Of a DNA stretch of 64,000 bases, positions 17,980-28,939 are shown in pieces. The notes beneath the pieces were generated by a model. It was not told where the DNA came from and made no database searches. It saw only the letters and a program-made list of their open reading frames with translations. Within the stretch, counting starts at the first letter, position 1. Every line of letters starts with the position of its first letter. Origin of the DNA: Sphingobium lactosutens DS20 (GTDB taxonomy: Bacteria > Pseudomonadota > Alphaproteobacteria > Sphingomonadales > Sphingomonadaceae); contig NZ_ATDP01000071.1 of assembly GCF_000445105.1 (NCBI RefSeq), positions 62,001 to 126,000 of the forward strand. Reading direction: 5' to 3'. The position numbers were made by a program, and so were the translations under genes.

Positions 17980-18567
17980 ATGGGCACCTATCTCGAACAC
18001 ATGCCTATGGACCCCCTGCCCGATCTTGCCACCCTGTCGCTGTCCGACATTGCCCGGCTGCTCGCCGAGAAGAAATTGCCGCCGGTCGAGCAATGGAACC
18101 CCGACCATTGCGGCGACAGCGAGATGCGGATCGCGCGGGACGGCACCTGGTATCATCAGGGGTCGCCGATCGGCCGCGAAGCGATGGTGCGGCTATTTTC
18201 CACCATCTTGCGGCGCGAGGACGATGGCAGCCATGTGCTGGTGACGCCGGTCGAAAAGCTGGACATTGCGGTCGAGGACGCGCCCTTCGTTGCCGTCGAA
18301 CTCAAGAGCGAAGGCGAAGGCCGCGATCGCGCGCTCGCCTTCCGGCTCAATACCGGCGACCTGGTGACAGCGGGGCCGGACCATGACCTGACCCTGCGCG
18401 ATACGGACGATGGCCCCCGCCCTTATCTGCATGTGCGTGGCGGGCTGGAGGCGCTGATTGCGCGCAGCGTCTATTATGAGCTGATGAACCTGGCGCTGGA
18501 GGACGGCGGGGAGCCCGTTGGCCTCTGGAGCCATGGCGCCTTCTTCCCGCTGGACCGCGCCCGATGA
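17980..18567 (+). CDS. DUF1285 domain protein
   Basis: Protein of 195 residues with DUF1285 hallmarks: PPVEQWNPDHCGDSEMRIARDGTWYHQGSPIGREAMVRLFSTILRRE as continuous core (motifs MRIARDGTWYHQGSPI and REAMVRLFSTIL), and YLHVRGGLEALIARSVYYEL near the end. No enzyme function is known. Its last four bases (ATGA) are the start of the CoA pyrophosphatase gene, so it heads a coupled three-gene operon with the CCA transferase. Confidence 0.88.
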   Translation: MGTYLEHMPMDPLPDLATLSLSDIARLLAEKKLPPVEQWNPDHCGDSEMRIARDGTWYHQGSPIGREAMVRLFSTILRREDDGSHVLVTPVEKLDIAVEDAPFVAVELKSEGEGRDRALAFRLNTGDLVTAGPDHDLTLRDTDDGPRPYLHVRGGLEALIARSVYYELMNLALEDGGEPVGLWSHGAFFPLDRAR

Positions 18568-19175
18568 CACTGGCGTTGCGGCTACGCGCCGCGCTGGAGG
18601 AAGGGCATCGGCGGGCCGATCTGCTGCCGCTGTCCGACGTGCGCGATCCGCGGATAGAAGGCGAGATAGCATTGGCCCCGGCCGCCGTGCTGGTGGCGAT
18701 CACCGATCGGCCGGAGCCGGGATTGATCCTGACCGAACGATCCACGGCGCTTCGCAAACATGCCGGGCAGGTCGCCTTTCCCGGCGGCCGCGTCGACCCG
18801 TCGGACGCCGATGAGGTCGCCGGCGCGCTGCGCGAGGCGCAGGAGGAGATCGCGCTGCCGCCCGATCAGGTCGACTTGATTGGCATATCCGATCGTTATC
18901 AGACCTTTACCGGTTTCGACATCGTGCCCGTGTTAGGCGTGATTCCGCCCGACCTGCCGCTACGCGCGCAGGAAAGCGAAGTGGCCTCCTGGTTTGAAGT
19001 CCCGCTCGCCTTCGCGCTCGATCCCGCCAATCGCATCCGCCGCGAAGTCGAATATGCCGGCGCGATGCGGGCCTATTATGAAATCCATTGGGAAGGCCGC
19101 CGCATATGGGGCATCACCGCCGCCATTCTCGCCAATCTGTCGCGCAGACTCGGCCATGACCGCCTTGCTGCCTGA
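18564..19175 (+). CDS. Nudix CoA pyrophosphatase (NudL-like)
   Basis: Nudix hydrolase of 203 residues that probably splits CoA to 3',5'-ADP and 4'-phosphopantetheine. The CoA-specific motif TERSTALRKHAGQVAFPGGR is followed by the Nudix box (GGRVDPSDADEVAGALREAQEEI). It overlaps the upstream gene by 4 bp and the downstream CCA transferase by 20 bp. Confidence 0.92.
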   Translation: MTLALRLRAALEEGHRRADLLPLSDVRDPRIEGEIALAPAAVLVAITDRPEPGLILTERSTALRKHAGQVAFPGGRVDPSDADEVAGALREAQEEIALPPDQVDLIGISDRYQTFTGFDIVPVLGVIPPDLPLRAQESEVASWFEVPLAFALDPANRIRREVEYAGAMRAYYEIHWEGRRIWGITAAILANLSRRLGHDRLAA

Positions 19176-20367
19176 CGCGCCCTGGCGTCATCGGCCGGGC
19201 CTAGACGCGTTGCTGTTCGCGTTGGAGGCGAAGGATGGCCTGGCGCGCTATGTCGGCGGGGCCGTGCGTGACGGATTGCTGGGCCTGCCGGTCAATGATC
19301 TGGACATCGCCACATCGCTGCCGCCTACGGCGGTCATGGAACGCCTGCAGGATGGGGGAATCAAAGTTGTGCCGACCGGGATCGACCATGGCACGGTGAC
19401 GGCCGTGCTGGCCGATGGTCCGGTCGAGATTACGACATTGCGCCGCGACGTCAGCACGGACGGCAGGCGCGCGACCATCGCCTATACCGACGACTGGCGC
19501 GAGGATGCAGCGCGCCGCGACTTCACGATCAACGCGCTGTACGCCGACCCGATGACAGGTGCGATCAGCGATTATTTCGGCGGTATCGCCGACCTGGAGG
19601 CGCGGCGGTTGCGCTTCATCGGCGACGCGGAGGCGCGGATTGCCGAGGATCATCTGCGCATCCTGCGCTATTTCCGGTTTCTGGCGCGCTATGGCGACAA
19701 TGAGGTGGACAGCCATGCCTATGCCGCGTGCGTGGCAGCGTCCAACAGCCTGATGGCGCTGTCACGCGAACGGATCGCCGACGAATTGATGAAGCTGCTG
19801 GCGGTAGCCTCGCCGGTCACTGCCTTGCGCCTGATGGTCGAAGGCGGCATATTGCGGCCGGTGCTGCCGGAAGTCGCGATGGACGGCGTCGATCGGGTAG
19901 AAGCGCTGATCGCGCGGGAGGCCAAGGCCAGTCTGCCCGCGTCGGCCGTGCGGCGGCTTGCCGCGCTGCTGCCGCCGGATGCAGCGGTGGCCGATCAGGT
20001 CGGCGCGCGGCTGAAGCTGTCAAACAAGGCGCGCAAGCGGCTGGCAGTGGCGCTGGCACGGGATGGCGCGGGAGAGAGCATGAAGGCTCTGGCATTTCGC
20101 ATCGGGACGGAAGGCGCGATCGACCGGTTGCTGCTGGAGAGCGCCCGGCCGGTCGAGGCGCTGGAGCAGTTGCGAGGGTGGACGCCGCCCAAGCTGCCGA
20201 TCAGCGGCGGCGCCCTGATCAAGCGCGGCCTGACGCCGGGGCCGGATGTGGCCAAGGCCCTGCAACAGGTTGAGCGGCAATGGGTGGCGGAAGATTTTCC
20301 CGATGAGGACCGGGTGCAGCAACTGGCCGATCAGATCGTTTCGAAATTCCAGCGCGCGCGCCAATAG
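19156..20367 (+). CDS. cca: CCA tRNA nucleotidyltransferase
   Basis: Adds or repairs the 3' CCA of tRNAs. Class II nucleotidyltransferase with ARYVGGAVRDGLLGLPVNDLDIAT as the catalytic segment (motifs VGGAVRDGLLG and DLDIAT), RRDVSTDGRRATI, DDWREDAARRDFTINALY, and DHLRILRYFRFLARYG. 403 residues. The open frame extends upstream in the shadow of the Nudix gene; MTALLPDAPW is the first start fitting the family. It overlaps the convergent GGDEF/EAL gene by 37 bp. Confidence 0.94.
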   Translation: MTALLPDAPWRHRPGLDALLFALEAKDGLARYVGGAVRDGLLGLPVNDLDIATSLPPTAVMERLQDGGIKVVPTGIDHGTVTAVLADGPVEITTLRRDVSTDGRRATIAYTDDWREDAARRDFTINALYADPMTGAISDYFGGIADLEARRLRFIGDAEARIAEDHLRILRYFRFLARYGDNEVDSHAYAACVAASNSLMALSRERIADELMKLLAVASPVTALRLMVEGGILRPVLPEVAMDGVDRVEALIAREAKASLPASAVRRLAALLPPDAAVADQVGARLKLSNKARKRLAVALARDGAGESMKALAFRIGTEGAIDRLLLESARPVEALEQLRGWTPPKLPISGGALIKRGLTPGPDVAKALQQVERQWVAEDFPDEDRVQQLADQIVSKFQRARQ

Positions 20368-22082
20368 TCGAAGGCGTCGGTTTCGTTCATCGGGCGCGCG
20401 AAATAATAGCCCTGCCCTTGCCAGCAACCCATATTCTGAAGCTGGAGCGCGAGCGCCTGGGTTTCGATGCCCTCCGCCGTAACCTTGAGATTGAGCGATT
20501 CCGCGAGCGACAGGATGGTCCGCACGATCACCATCTTGTCATGATCCTCCAGCATGGACGACACGAAGCTGCGGTCGATCTTGAGGATATCGATCGGGAG
20601 GCTGTGCAGGCTTGCCAAGTTCGAAAAGCCCGTGCCGAAATCGTCCATCGCGATCGACATATTGAGATCCTTTAGCGCGACCAGCCATTTGCGCGCCTTG
20701 TCAGGATCGGCCACGATCGCACTCTCGGTCAGTTCGGCGGTCATGCGCCGACCATCTATCCCGGCATAGCGGACCGCTTCTTCGAACATGCTCTCCACGT
20801 CATCGCGCGCAATCTGGATGGCCGACACATTGACGTTGACGCCCACGGGCAGCGGCTGGCCATATTTCGCGTCCCAGCGCGACAGGGCCTGCGCGGCTTC
20901 ATAGGCGGCCCAACGCCCCAGGGAGGTGATGAGCCCGCTTTCTTCGGCAACCGCGATAAATTCGGTCGGGGGCACATTGCCCAGTTCCGGGTCGTTCCAG
21001 CGCGCCAGGGCTTCAAAACCCGTGATTTCGCCGGTCTGAAGGTGAATGAGCGGCTGATAGGCGAGCGACAATCCACCCTGCGACAAGGCGTCGCGCAGGC
21101 GGCTTTCAATCGAGAAGCGACGTTGCGCCTCCTTGAGCACGCCATTGCGATAGATTTCGACCTTGCCCGTCCGCTTGGCGATCTTGACCGCAGCCTGCGC
21201 CTTGCGAACGACATCATCGGGGTCTTCTTCGAGGTCCAGCGACAGCGCACAGCCGATGGCGCAATCGACGCGAATTTGCAGGTCGCTTAGTCGAATGGGG
21301 GATCCCATCGCTTCCTGAATTCTCTGAACGATGTGAAGAGCGTCCGACAAGCCATTGTTGAGGCGAGCGAAAATCGCGAAATCATTGCCGCCGATTCGGG
21401 CGAGAACATCGCCTTGGCGCAGGCAGGATTTGAGGCGCTTCGCCACAGTGATGAGCAATTCGTCGCCGGCCATCGGCCCCAGCGATTCATTGACCCGGCT
21501 GAAGCGGCTGAGGTCAATGGCGATGATGCCGAATTGCGCCATGTCGGGCCAGACGCCATTTTTCAGGCGATCGTCAATTTCCTCGCCAAAGCCGGTGCGG
21601 TTGGGGAGCGCAGTCAGCCCGTCGGCCAGCAATTCGCGCCGAAGATTCTTTTCAATCGCCCGTTCGTTGGTCCGGTCCGTCGCCGTGAACAAAAGCAAAT
21701 GCTGCGCCGGGTCGTCGCTGTGCAACCGACCGATGGTGCACATATGATATTCCGGCCCGAGCTTTCCGTCGCGCCGCGTTTCGAAAATTACATTGTCCTT
21801 GCCCGAGTCAATGAAGTCGCGGATGCGTTCGGCCCAGACCGAGTTTGGCAGGATATCGGCGGGACTGACCCGCCCCTGTTCCATCGCCTGATTGAAGCGG
21901 GCGTTGCCCGCGATCACCGAAAGCCCGGCCCCCCGATAGGCCACGATTGCAGCCGCCTGCGGCAGCGCCATGAGGAACTCGGCGGGATCTTCAAGCGAGC
22001 AAACGCAAGGGCCCGCGTCACCGCAGCTAGCTTCGCTACGGATCGTCTGAGCCAGCCGAGGACGCACGGACGCGGATTCCAT
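20331..22082 (-). CDS. GGDEF/EAL protein, probable c-di-GMP phosphodiesterase
   Basis: 583-residue cytoplasmic protein. The N-terminal part (about 1-135) is PAS-like, then a GGDEF domain with a degenerate active site GGNDF (in LARIGGNDFAIFARL), then a complete EAL domain: FEALARW, NVNVSAIQ, AELTES, MDDFGTGFSNL, LKIDRSFV, TAEGIET. The intact EAL residues suggest c-di-GMP hydrolysis, and the altered GGDEF suggests no cyclase activity. No membrane helix is seen. Confidence 0.93.
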   Translation of the reverse strand: MESASVRPRLAQTIRSEASCGDAGPCVCSLEDPAEFLMALPQAAAIVAYRGAGLSVIAGNARFNQAMEQGRVSPADILPNSVWAERIRDFIDSGKDNVIFETRRDGKLGPEYHMCTIGRLHSDDPAQHLLLFTATDRTNERAIEKNLRRELLADGLTALPNRTGFGEEIDDRLKNGVWPDMAQFGIIAIDLSRFSRVNESLGPMAGDELLITVAKRLKSCLRQGDVLARIGGNDFAIFARLNNGLSDALHIVQRIQEAMGSPIRLSDLQIRVDCAIGCALSLDLEEDPDDVVRKAQAAVKIAKRTGKVEIYRNGVLKEAQRRFSIESRLRDALSQGGLSLAYQPLIHLQTGEITGFEALARWNDPELGNVPPTEFIAVAEESGLITSLGRWAAYEAAQALSRWDAKYGQPLPVGVNVNVSAIQIARDDVESMFEEAVRYAGIDGRRMTAELTESAIVADPDKARKWLVALKDLNMSIAMDDFGTGFSNLASLHSLPIDILKIDRSFVSSMLEDHDKMVIVRTILSLAESLNLKVTAEGIETQALALQLQNMGCWQGQGYYFARPMNETDAFDYWRARWNFETI

Positions 22083-22142
22083 GGCACCGGGCTAGGGCGA
22101 TTAGGTAAATATTCCGAAAACGAAATTCCGATTTAGAACAAT

Positions 22143-24431
22143 TTAGAAGCGATTATCGCGCGGAAATCCATTGGGGGGCATCCGGCCGGCAGCACCTCTG
22201 GCAACCTTCCACGGCGTCATGTCGGTTTCATTGCGGGTTCGACCGGAGTCGCCCCCCATGGCCCAGGTCAACCCGTCGGCGAGACGGAAAGCGATGGCGT
22301 CCGACAGGCCACCGTCGCGATATCGCTGAAGCTGAACCCCCTGCCCGCGCGCCATGCGGGGCATTTCGGTGATGGCGAACACCAGCAATTTGCGGTTCTC
22401 GCCAATGACCGCGATGCTGTCGGCTTCGGCCGGCACGGGATAGACGACGGCCAGCCGCGCGCCGGCGCGAACATTCACCACCTGCTTGCCCTTGCGTGTT
22501 TCGGCCATGATGTCGGATGTCGCGGCAATGAATCCGCGCCCATCGGAGGAGGCGAGCAATAATTCTCCGCCGGGTCGTGCGGGCATCAGGGCCACGATCG
22601 CGCCTTCATTGTCCATATCGACAAGAGAGCGCACCGGATCGCCAAAGCCGCGACCACCGGGCAATTTGTCCGACGACAGGGTGAAGACGCGCCCGGTGGA
22701 GGTCGCCAGCAACAGCTTGTCGGTCGTATAGGCGTGAAAGGCGAATTGCGGCCCGTCGCCTTCCTTGAACTTGAGCGTATCGGCGGCGGCAAGGTCGCGG
22801 TGGCCGCTCATCGCGCGTATCCAGCCGCGTTCGGAGAGGATCACGGTGATCGGCTCACGCTCGATCATCGCTTCCAGCGGAATTTCGCGCGCGGGCGCGG
22901 CTTCCTCGACCAGGGTGCGCCGGCGGCCCAGATCGGTGTCGGGACCATAGCGCTTGCGCAGGGCGGCAAGGTCCTTCTTGAGCCGGGTGCGCTGCCGGGC
23001 CGGGCTTTCGACCAGCTTTTCAAGCTCATCGCGCTCTTTCAGCAATTCGCCATGTTCGCGGCGAAGCTCCATTTCCTCCAGCTTGCGCAAGCTGCGCAGC
23101 CGCATGTTGAGGATCGCTTCGGCCTGGCGGTCGGTGAGGCTAAATTCGGCCATCATCACCTCCTTTGGCTCATCCTCCGTGCGGATGATCTCGATAACCC
23201 GATCGAGGTTCAGATAGGCGATGATATAGCCGTCAAGCAGTTCGACCCGGGCCGCGATCTTGTCGAGCCGGTGACGCGCGCGCCGGACCAGCACGTCGAT
23301 CTGATGCCGCAGCCATTCGACCAGCAACGGCTTCAAGCCCAGCACCCGTGGCGTGTGGGTGGCGTCGAGCACGTTCAGATTGAGCGGAAAGCGGTTTTCC
23401 AGGTCGGTCAGGCGAAACAGGCTGTCCATCAGCAGTTGATCGTCGACCGTGCGGGCGCGCGGTTCGATGACGATGCGAATCTCGGCGTCGGATTCGTCGC
23501 GCACGTCGGCCAGGATCGGCAACTTCTTGTCATTGATCAGCGCCGCGATCTGCTCGATCAGCTTCGACTTCTGCACCTGATAAGGAATTTCGGTGACGAC
23601 CGCGATCCAGGTGCCGCGGCCATGATCCTCCTTGTGCCAGCGCGCGCGCGTGCGGAAGGCGCCTCGTCCGGTGGCATAGGCTTCGGCAATGATCGACGAG
23701 CTGTCCACCAGCACGCCGCCGGTCGGAAAGTCAGGCCCCCGCACGATCTGCATCAACGCCGCATGATCGGCATCGGGGTCGTCGATCAGCAGATTGGCGG
23801 CGTCGATCAGTTCAGCGACATTATGCGGCGGGATGCTGGTCGCCATGCCGACCGCGATGCCGCTGGCGCCATTGGCGAGCAGATTGGGGAACAGGCCGGG
23901 AAACACCTCCGGCTCCTCGTCCTCGCCATTATAGGTCGGTCGGAAATCGACCGTGCCTTCGTCCAGCCCCGCCATCAGGTCGGCCGCCGCCTGGGTCAAC
24001 CGCGCTTCGGTATAGCGCATGGCCGCGGCATTATCGCCGTCGATATTGCCGAAATTCCCCTGCCCGTCGATCAGCGGCGTGCGCAGGGAAAAGTCCTGCG
24101 CCAGCCGCACCATGGCGTCATAGACCGACGCGTCGCCATGGGGGTGATATTTGCCGATCACGTCGCCCACGACACGAGCGCATTTCTTGTAGGCGGTGGT
24201 GTTCCGCGCAGGATTGGCCGAGAGTATGTCGGCGCTGGCCCCGCCCGGCTCCATCCGCAGCAGCCGCATCGCCCAGAGCAGGCGGCGATGCACGGGCTTC
24301 AACCCATCGCGCAGGTCCGGCAGCGACCGCGCGGTGATGGTCGAGAGCGCATAGACGAGATAGCGCTGCGAGAGCGCTTCATCGAAAGGATGGTCCTTGA
24401 TGGCGTCGAACGGGTCGCGAAAGTCTGTCAT
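22143..24431 (-). CDS. parC: DNA topoisomerase IV subunit A
   Basis: Type IIA topoisomerase subunit that decatenates chromosomes with ParE. 762 residues starting [20 protein letters not shown], with [60 protein letters not shown] (active Tyr in MRYTEARL) and a C-terminal beta-pinwheel. The ATG has GGAGGG four bases upstream. A much longer open frame runs on to 25319, but that part is the antisense shadow of otsB. Divergent from the trehalose operon. Confidence 0.96.
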   Translation of the reverse strand: MTDFRDPFDAIKDHPFDEALSQRYLVYALSTITARSLPDLRDGLKPVHRRLLWAMRLLRMEPGGASADILSANPARNTTAYKKCARVVGDVIGKYHPHGDASVYDAMVRLAQDFSLRTPLIDGQGNFGNIDGDNAAAMRYTEARLTQAAADLMAGLDEGTVDFRPTYNGEDEEPEVFPGLFPNLLANGASGIAVGMATSIPPHNVAELIDAANLLIDDPDADHAALMQIVRGPDFPTGGVLVDSSSIIAEAYATGRGAFRTRARWHKEDHGRGTWIAVVTEIPYQVQKSKLIEQIAALINDKKLPILADVRDESDAEIRIVIEPRARTVDDQLLMDSLFRLTDLENRFPLNLNVLDATHTPRVLGLKPLLVEWLRHQIDVLVRRARHRLDKIAARVELLDGYIIAYLNLDRVIEIIRTEDEPKEVMMAEFSLTDRQAEAILNMRLRSLRKLEEMELRREHGELLKERDELEKLVESPARQRTRLKKDLAALRKRYGPDTDLGRRRTLVEEAAPAREIPLEAMIEREPITVILSERGWIRAMSGHRDLAAADTLKFKEGDGPQFAFHAYTTDKLLLATSTGRVFTLSSDKLPGGRGFGDPVRSLVDMDNEGAIVALMPARPGGELLLASSDGRGFIAATSDIMAETRKGKQVVNVRAGARLAVVYPVPAEADSIAVIGENRKLLVFAITEMPRMARGQGVQLQRYRDGGLSDAIAFRLADGLTWAMGGDSGRTRNETDMTPWKVARGAAGRMPPNGFPRDNRF

Positions 24432-24524
24432 TCCCTCCGGGATAGCAGCGCCCGCCGCTTTGGCAAAGATGGCAGTCCGTCGCACAGGCATCGTCCATTC
24501 CCCATGGTGATCTGAGGATATTTT

Positions 24525-25352
24525 TTGCGTGCGCTGCACCATAAGAGGGGTTGCGGTTTGAACGGGAAGCGCCACTTTGCCCCCGTGTCTGATTCTGCTT
24601 CCTCCCCAAACCCCGCCCCGCTCCCCGCCCCGTCCGTCGGCCTGCTGGATGGCGCGTCGCTTTTTCTGGATTTTGACGGCACGCTCGCGCCGATCGCCGA
24701 TACGCCCTGCGGGGTTCAGGTGGATGACGATCTGATCGCGACGCTGCTGCGGCTGCGCGATGCGCTGGACGGGCGGCTGGCGATCGTCAGCGGCCGGTCG
24801 GTCGCGACGCTGCGGGATTTTGGCTTTACCGACTTCCTGATTGCCGGGACGCACGGGCTGGAATTTGCCGCGCCTGGCGCGGACATCGATGGGCCCGCGC
24901 GCCTGCCGGCGATCGATGCGGTTGAGGACGCATTCAACGCTTTTGTCGCGGACAAGCCCGGCATGCTCGTCGAACGCAAGACCATCAGCGTCGGTCTGCA
25001 TTTTCGCGGTGCGCCGCAATGGGGCGATGAAGCTCGCGCGCTCGCCATGGCGCTGGCCGCCGACCATGATCTGGCGGTGCAACCGGGCAAGATGCTGTTC
25101 GAATTGCGACCGGGCGGAGCGGACAAGGGCAGCGCGGTGCGCCGGTTGATGACGCAGGCGCCCATGGCCGGCGGCGTTCCTGTCTTCATCGGCGACGATG
25201 TGACGGACGAGGAGGGCTTCGCCGCCGCTGCCGAGCAAGGCGGCGCGGGCATCCTGGTCGGCCCGTCGCGATCGACTTTTGCCGCCTTCGGATTGGAACA
25301 GGTTGCCGCCGTCAGGCATTATCTGGCGGAAGGGGCTGCCCGGCTCGGCTGA
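24525..25352 (+). CDS. otsB: Trehalose-6-phosphate phosphatase
   Basis: HAD-superfamily phosphatase converting trehalose 6-phosphate to trehalose. Motif [32 protein letters not shown], the substrate Lys/Arg region [14 protein letters not shown], and motif [17 protein letters not shown]. The start is uncertain: GTG at 24525, TTG at 24558 or GTG at 24585; all precede the conserved core. First gene of the otsB-GH15-otsA operon. Confidence 0.92.
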   Translation: MRALHHKRGCGLNGKRHFAPVSDSASSPNPAPLPAPSVGLLDGASLFLDFDGTLAPIADTPCGVQVDDDLIATLLRLRDALDGRLAIVSGRSVATLRDFGFTDFLIAGTHGLEFAAPGADIDGPARLPAIDAVEDAFNAFVADKPGMLVERKTISVGLHFRGAPQWGDEARALAMALAADHDLAVQPGKMLFELRPGGADKGSAVRRLMTQAPMAGGVPVFIGDDVTDEEGFAAAAEQGGAGILVGPSRSTFAAFGLEQVAAVRHYLAEGAARLG

Positions 25353-25373
25353 ACGGCGGCCTATCGGCTTGGG

Positions 25374-27224
25374 TTGCGGTCAAAAGGGGGCAGAAACATC
25401 AGCAACAGCAACGGCGAGACGCACGCGAACGAACAGACGCTGGACCTGTGGCCCATCGGCAATTGCCAGGCGTCGGCCCTGATCGACCGCGCCGGGCGCA
25501 TGGTCTGGGGCTGCGTGCCCCGTGTGGACGGCGACCCTGTCTTTTCCGCCCTGCTCGACGACCAAGCCTGGGATGATCCGGACGCGCGCGGTTTCTGGGC
25601 GATCGAGCTGGAAAATGTCGTCGCGGTCGAACAACATTATATCCGCAACACGCCGATCCTGGTGACGCGCCAGCGCGACGCGCAGGGCAATGCCATCGAA
25701 ACCTATGATTTCTGCCCGCGCCATCGGCACAAGGGGCGCATGTATCGCCCGGTCGCTTTTGTACGCATCGTGCGCCCCGTCGCGGGCAGCCCGCGCATTC
25801 GCGTGCGGCTGCGCCCGACGACCAGCTGGAACGCGGAAAAGGTGCCGATCAGCTACGGCTCCAACCATATCCGCATGGTGCTGTCCTATATGGCGATGCG
25901 GGTGTCGACCAATGCGCCCATCGGCCTCATCAGCCAGGAAAGCTGGTTCCGGCTGGAAGCCGACATGCATTTCTTCATGGGCCCGGACGAAGGCTTTTCC
26001 GACGCGCTGCGCCCCGCGATCGAGCGGATGCTGGACGACACCATCCTGGAATGGCAGGTGTGGGTGCGCGGGCTGGCGATCCCGGCCGAGTGGCAGGAGG
26101 CGGTCATCCGTTCCGCCATCACTCTGAAACTGTGCCAGCATGAGGAAACCGGCGCGATCGTCGCGGCGCTGACCACGTCCATTCCCGAACATGCCGATAG
26201 CGGCCGGAATTGGGACTATCGCTACTGCTGGGTGCGCGACGCCTATTATACGGTCGAAGCGCTCAACCGGCTCGGCGCGCTCGACGTGCTGGAATCCTAC
26301 CTCGTCTATCTGCGCAACATCGTCGATGGCGCCAAGGGCGGGCATATCCAGCCGCTCTATGACGTGCGCGGCAACGCCACGCTGACCGAATGGGAGGCGG
26401 ATGGCCTGCCGGGCTATCGCGGCATGGGGCCAGTGCGCGTCGGCAACGCGGCCTATGAACAGATACAGCATGATGCCTATGGGCAGATCGTCCTGTCATC
26501 GGTGCAGGGCTTTATCGACCAGCGGTTGCTGCGGATGGCGGGCCACGCCGATTTCGAGGCGCTGGAGGCGGTCGGCGAGCGCGCTTGGCAAGTGTATGAC
26601 AAGCCGGACGCAGGTCTGTGGGAATTGCGCACGCGCGCCCATGTGCACAGCTATAGCGCGGTCATGTGCTGGGCGGCGTGCGATCGGCTGGCCCATGCGG
26701 CCAAGGCGATCGGGTTGGAGATGCGGGCGGCCTATTGGGAAAATCGCGCGGAAACGATGCGGGCGCGCATCCTGGACGCAGCCTGGCGCAGCGACAGCAA
26801 TGCGATATCGGCCAATTTCGAGGATGATTCGCGCGACGCGTCCTTGCTGCAACTGCTTGACCTGCGCTTCCTGAGCGCCGATGATCCCAAATTCATCGGT
26901 ACATTGGCGGCGCTGGAGGCCGATTTGCGGCGCGGCAACGACATGCTGCGCTACAGCGCGCCCGATGATTTTGGCGAGCCGGTGACGGCGTTCAACGTCT
27001 GCACATTCTGGCTGATCGAGGCGCTGCATCGCACCGGCCGCACCGAAGAAGCGCGCGAATTGTTTGAAGTCATGCTGTCGCGGCGCACCGCCGCGGGCCT
27101 GTTGTCGGAGGATATCGACCCCGTGACCGGGGAATTATGGGGCAATTATCCCCAAACCTACTCGTTGGTCGGCATCATCAATTGCGCCGTCTTGCTGAGC
27201 AAACCTTGGAGCGCGATGCGATGA
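25374..27224 (+). CDS. Glycoside hydrolase family 15 protein in the trehalose operon
   Basis: GH15 enzyme (glucoamylase or trehalase type) of about 610 residues. (Alpha/alpha)6 barrel signatures: [57 protein letters not shown], and [19 protein letters not shown] with the second catalytic Glu in this C-terminal region. Sitting between otsB and otsA it may act on trehalose, as some actinobacterial GH15 do (inference). The start is odd: TTG at 25374 has no good ribosome site, whereas AAAAGGGGG is ideally placed for an in-frame ATC at 25398. Confidence 0.93.
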   Translation: MRSKGGRNISNSNGETHANEQTLDLWPIGNCQASALIDRAGRMVWGCVPRVDGDPVFSALLDDQAWDDPDARGFWAIELENVVAVEQHYIRNTPILVTRQRDAQGNAIETYDFCPRHRHKGRMYRPVAFVRIVRPVAGSPRIRVRLRPTTSWNAEKVPISYGSNHIRMVLSYMAMRVSTNAPIGLISQESWFRLEADMHFFMGPDEGFSDALRPAIERMLDDTILEWQVWVRGLAIPAEWQEAVIRSAITLKLCQHEETGAIVAALTTSIPEHADSGRNWDYRYCWVRDAYYTVEALNRLGALDVLESYLVYLRNIVDGAKGGHIQPLYDVRGNATLTEWEADGLPGYRGMGPVRVGNAAYEQIQHDAYGQIVLSSVQGFIDQRLLRMAGHADFEALEAVGERAWQVYDKPDAGLWELRTRAHVHSYSAVMCWAACDRLAHAAKAIGLEMRAAYWENRAETMRARILDAAWRSDSNAISANFEDDSRDASLLQLLDLRFLSADDPKFIGTLAALEADLRRGNDMLRYSAPDDFGEPVTAFNVCTFWLIEALHRTGRTEEARELFEVMLSRRTAAGLLSEDIDPVTGELWGNYPQTYSLVGIINCAVLLSKPWSAMR

Positions 27225-28627
27225 GCCGCCTGATTATCATCTCCAACCGGGTCAGTCGCCCCAGCAAGAACGGCAATCAGGGCGGGCTGGCCGTCGCGCT
27301 ATCGCAAGCGCTGCGCGAGAGCCGGGGCATATGGGTCGGCTGGTCGGGCGAAGTGACGAACAATTTTACCGGGCATATCGGCTTTGCCGAATATGACGGC
27401 GTCAAGACCGCGACGATCGACCTGGAAGAACAGGATGTCGACGAATATTATAATGGCTACGCCAACAAGACGCTGTGGCCGCTTTTCCACTTCCGCATCG
27501 ACCTCGCTGAATATGCGCGCGATTTCGAAGGGGGCTATAATCGCGTCAACAAGCGCTTTGCCGAGACGACCAGCCCGCTGATCGAACCGGACGACATCAT
27601 CTGGGTCCATGATTATCACATGATCCCGCTGGGCCAGATGCTGCGCGACCGCGGCCTTAAAAACCGGATGGGCTTCTTCCTCCACATCCCCTGGCCGCCG
27701 ACGCGCCTTCTGGTGTCGCTGCCGCATCACACCAAGCTGGTGAGTTCGCTCTTCGCCTATGATGTGGTGGGATTTCATACCGAGGAATGGCTCGAATCCT
27801 TCCGCCATTATGTCGAGAAGGAAATGGGCGGCAAGGTCGATGGCGACTTCGTCACGGTCGGCGACCGGACAATCCAGGCGATCGCCTGCCCCATCGGCAT
27901 CAACGCGGAGGAATTTGCCGACGCCGCCGTCAGCGACGCCGCCAAGGATATGTACGGGCAGGTCCGCGCGTCCTTGCAGGATCGGTCGCTGATCGTGGGC
28001 GTCGACCGGCTGGATTACAGCAAGGGTCTGGAGGAGCGCTTCAACGGCTATGCCCGGTTCCTGAAAGACCATCCCGAACATCATCGCCAGGTCGTGCTGA
28101 CGCAGATCGCGCCGCCGTCGCGCGGGGAAGTCGAAAGCTATCGCGACATTCGCGCGACGCTGGATTCGCTCGCCGGGCGGATCAATGGCGAATATAGCGA
28201 TGTCGACTGGACGCCGATCCGCTACGTCAACCAGGGTTATCCGCGCGATAAGCTGGCGGGCATCTACCGCGCGGCGCGGATCGGGCTGGTGACGCCGCTG
28301 CGCGACGGCATGAACCTGGTCGCCAAGGAATATGTCGCGGCGCAGGACCCGGAAGATCCTGGCGTGTTGGTGCTGTCGCGCTTTGCGGGCGCGGCGATCC
28401 AGCTGCGCGACGCGCTGCTCATCAACCCCTATAGCAGCGAGGAAATGTCGGACGCGATCAACCGCGCGCTGGCCATGCCGCTGGACGAACGCAAGCGCCG
28501 CTGGCGCTCGATGATGGACAGCGTGGAAACACAGGATATCAGCTGGTGGCGTCAGACGTTTACGGAACGGCTGACGGCGGCCGAACCGATTCCCAAGGAG
28601 GCCGCCATCGCACGGGCGGAGGGTTGA
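27221..28627 (+). CDS. otsA: Trehalose-6-phosphate synthase
   Basis: GT20 enzyme joining UDP-glucose (or another NDP-glucose) and glucose 6-phosphate. 468 residues: [100 protein letters not shown]. The start ATG overlaps the GH15 stop as ATGA. The longer open frame begins inside GH15 and is not used. Confidence 0.96.
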   Translation: MSRLIIISNRVSRPSKNGNQGGLAVALSQALRESRGIWVGWSGEVTNNFTGHIGFAEYDGVKTATIDLEEQDVDEYYNGYANKTLWPLFHFRIDLAEYARDFEGGYNRVNKRFAETTSPLIEPDDIIWVHDYHMIPLGQMLRDRGLKNRMGFFLHIPWPPTRLLVSLPHHTKLVSSLFAYDVVGFHTEEWLESFRHYVEKEMGGKVDGDFVTVGDRTIQAIACPIGINAEEFADAAVSDAAKDMYGQVRASLQDRSLIVGVDRLDYSKGLEERFNGYARFLKDHPEHHRQVVLTQIAPPSRGEVESYRDIRATLDSLAGRINGEYSDVDWTPIRYVNQGYPRDKLAGIYRAARIGLVTPLRDGMNLVAKEYVAAQDPEDPGVLVLSRFAGAAIQLRDALLINPYSSEEMSDAINRALAMPLDERKRRWRSMMDSVETQDISWWRQTFTERLTAAEPIPKEAAIARAEG

Positions 28628-28658
28628 GCGCCTTCACAGCGCTCGCTAGGCTGCGTTG

Positions 28659-28793
28659 ATGCAGCGGGATGATGACAAGGAGGCGGGCGGGCCGTGGGCC
28701 GCCATTCAGGCGCGCTCGGGCGTCATCATCGCCGCAGTGGGACTGGTTGCCTGGGTCGCGCTGCTCTGGTTCATGTTTGGCGATGTGCTCTAG
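28659..28793 (+). CDS. 44-residue membrane protein, unknown function
   Basis: Short gene between otsA and purC: MQRDDDKEAGGPWAAIQARS followed by one membrane helix (GVIIAAVGLVAWVALLWFMF) and GDVL at the end. Charged N-terminus and hydrophobic C-terminus suggest a single-pass inner-membrane protein. Codon use is like its neighbours and it fills the gap. No family recognised. Confidence 0.55.
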   Translation: MQRDDDKEAGGPWAAIQARSGVIIAAVGLVAWVALLWFMFGDVL

Positions 28794-28939
28794 CCGGGGG
28801 ATAGCGTTCCCGCCCGCCAATTGCACCGGCGGTGAGATTGTTCTATGGGCCTGCGCGAACAGCCCCGGCACCCGCTGATCCTTTTCGATTCGCGATTGCC
28901 GGGGCGCATTGTTTTTGAGAAAAAAGGTCAGGAACGCGC

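Noticed and set aside
22734..24515. 593-codon plus-strand frame opposite parC
   Set aside because: Shadow frame; composition dominated by His, Asp and Arg as expected from parC antisense.
24432..25319. Long N-terminal extension of ParC in the same open frame
   Set aside because: It is antisense to otsB and has no topoisomerase features; the ParC N-terminus and a strong ribosome site are at 24431.
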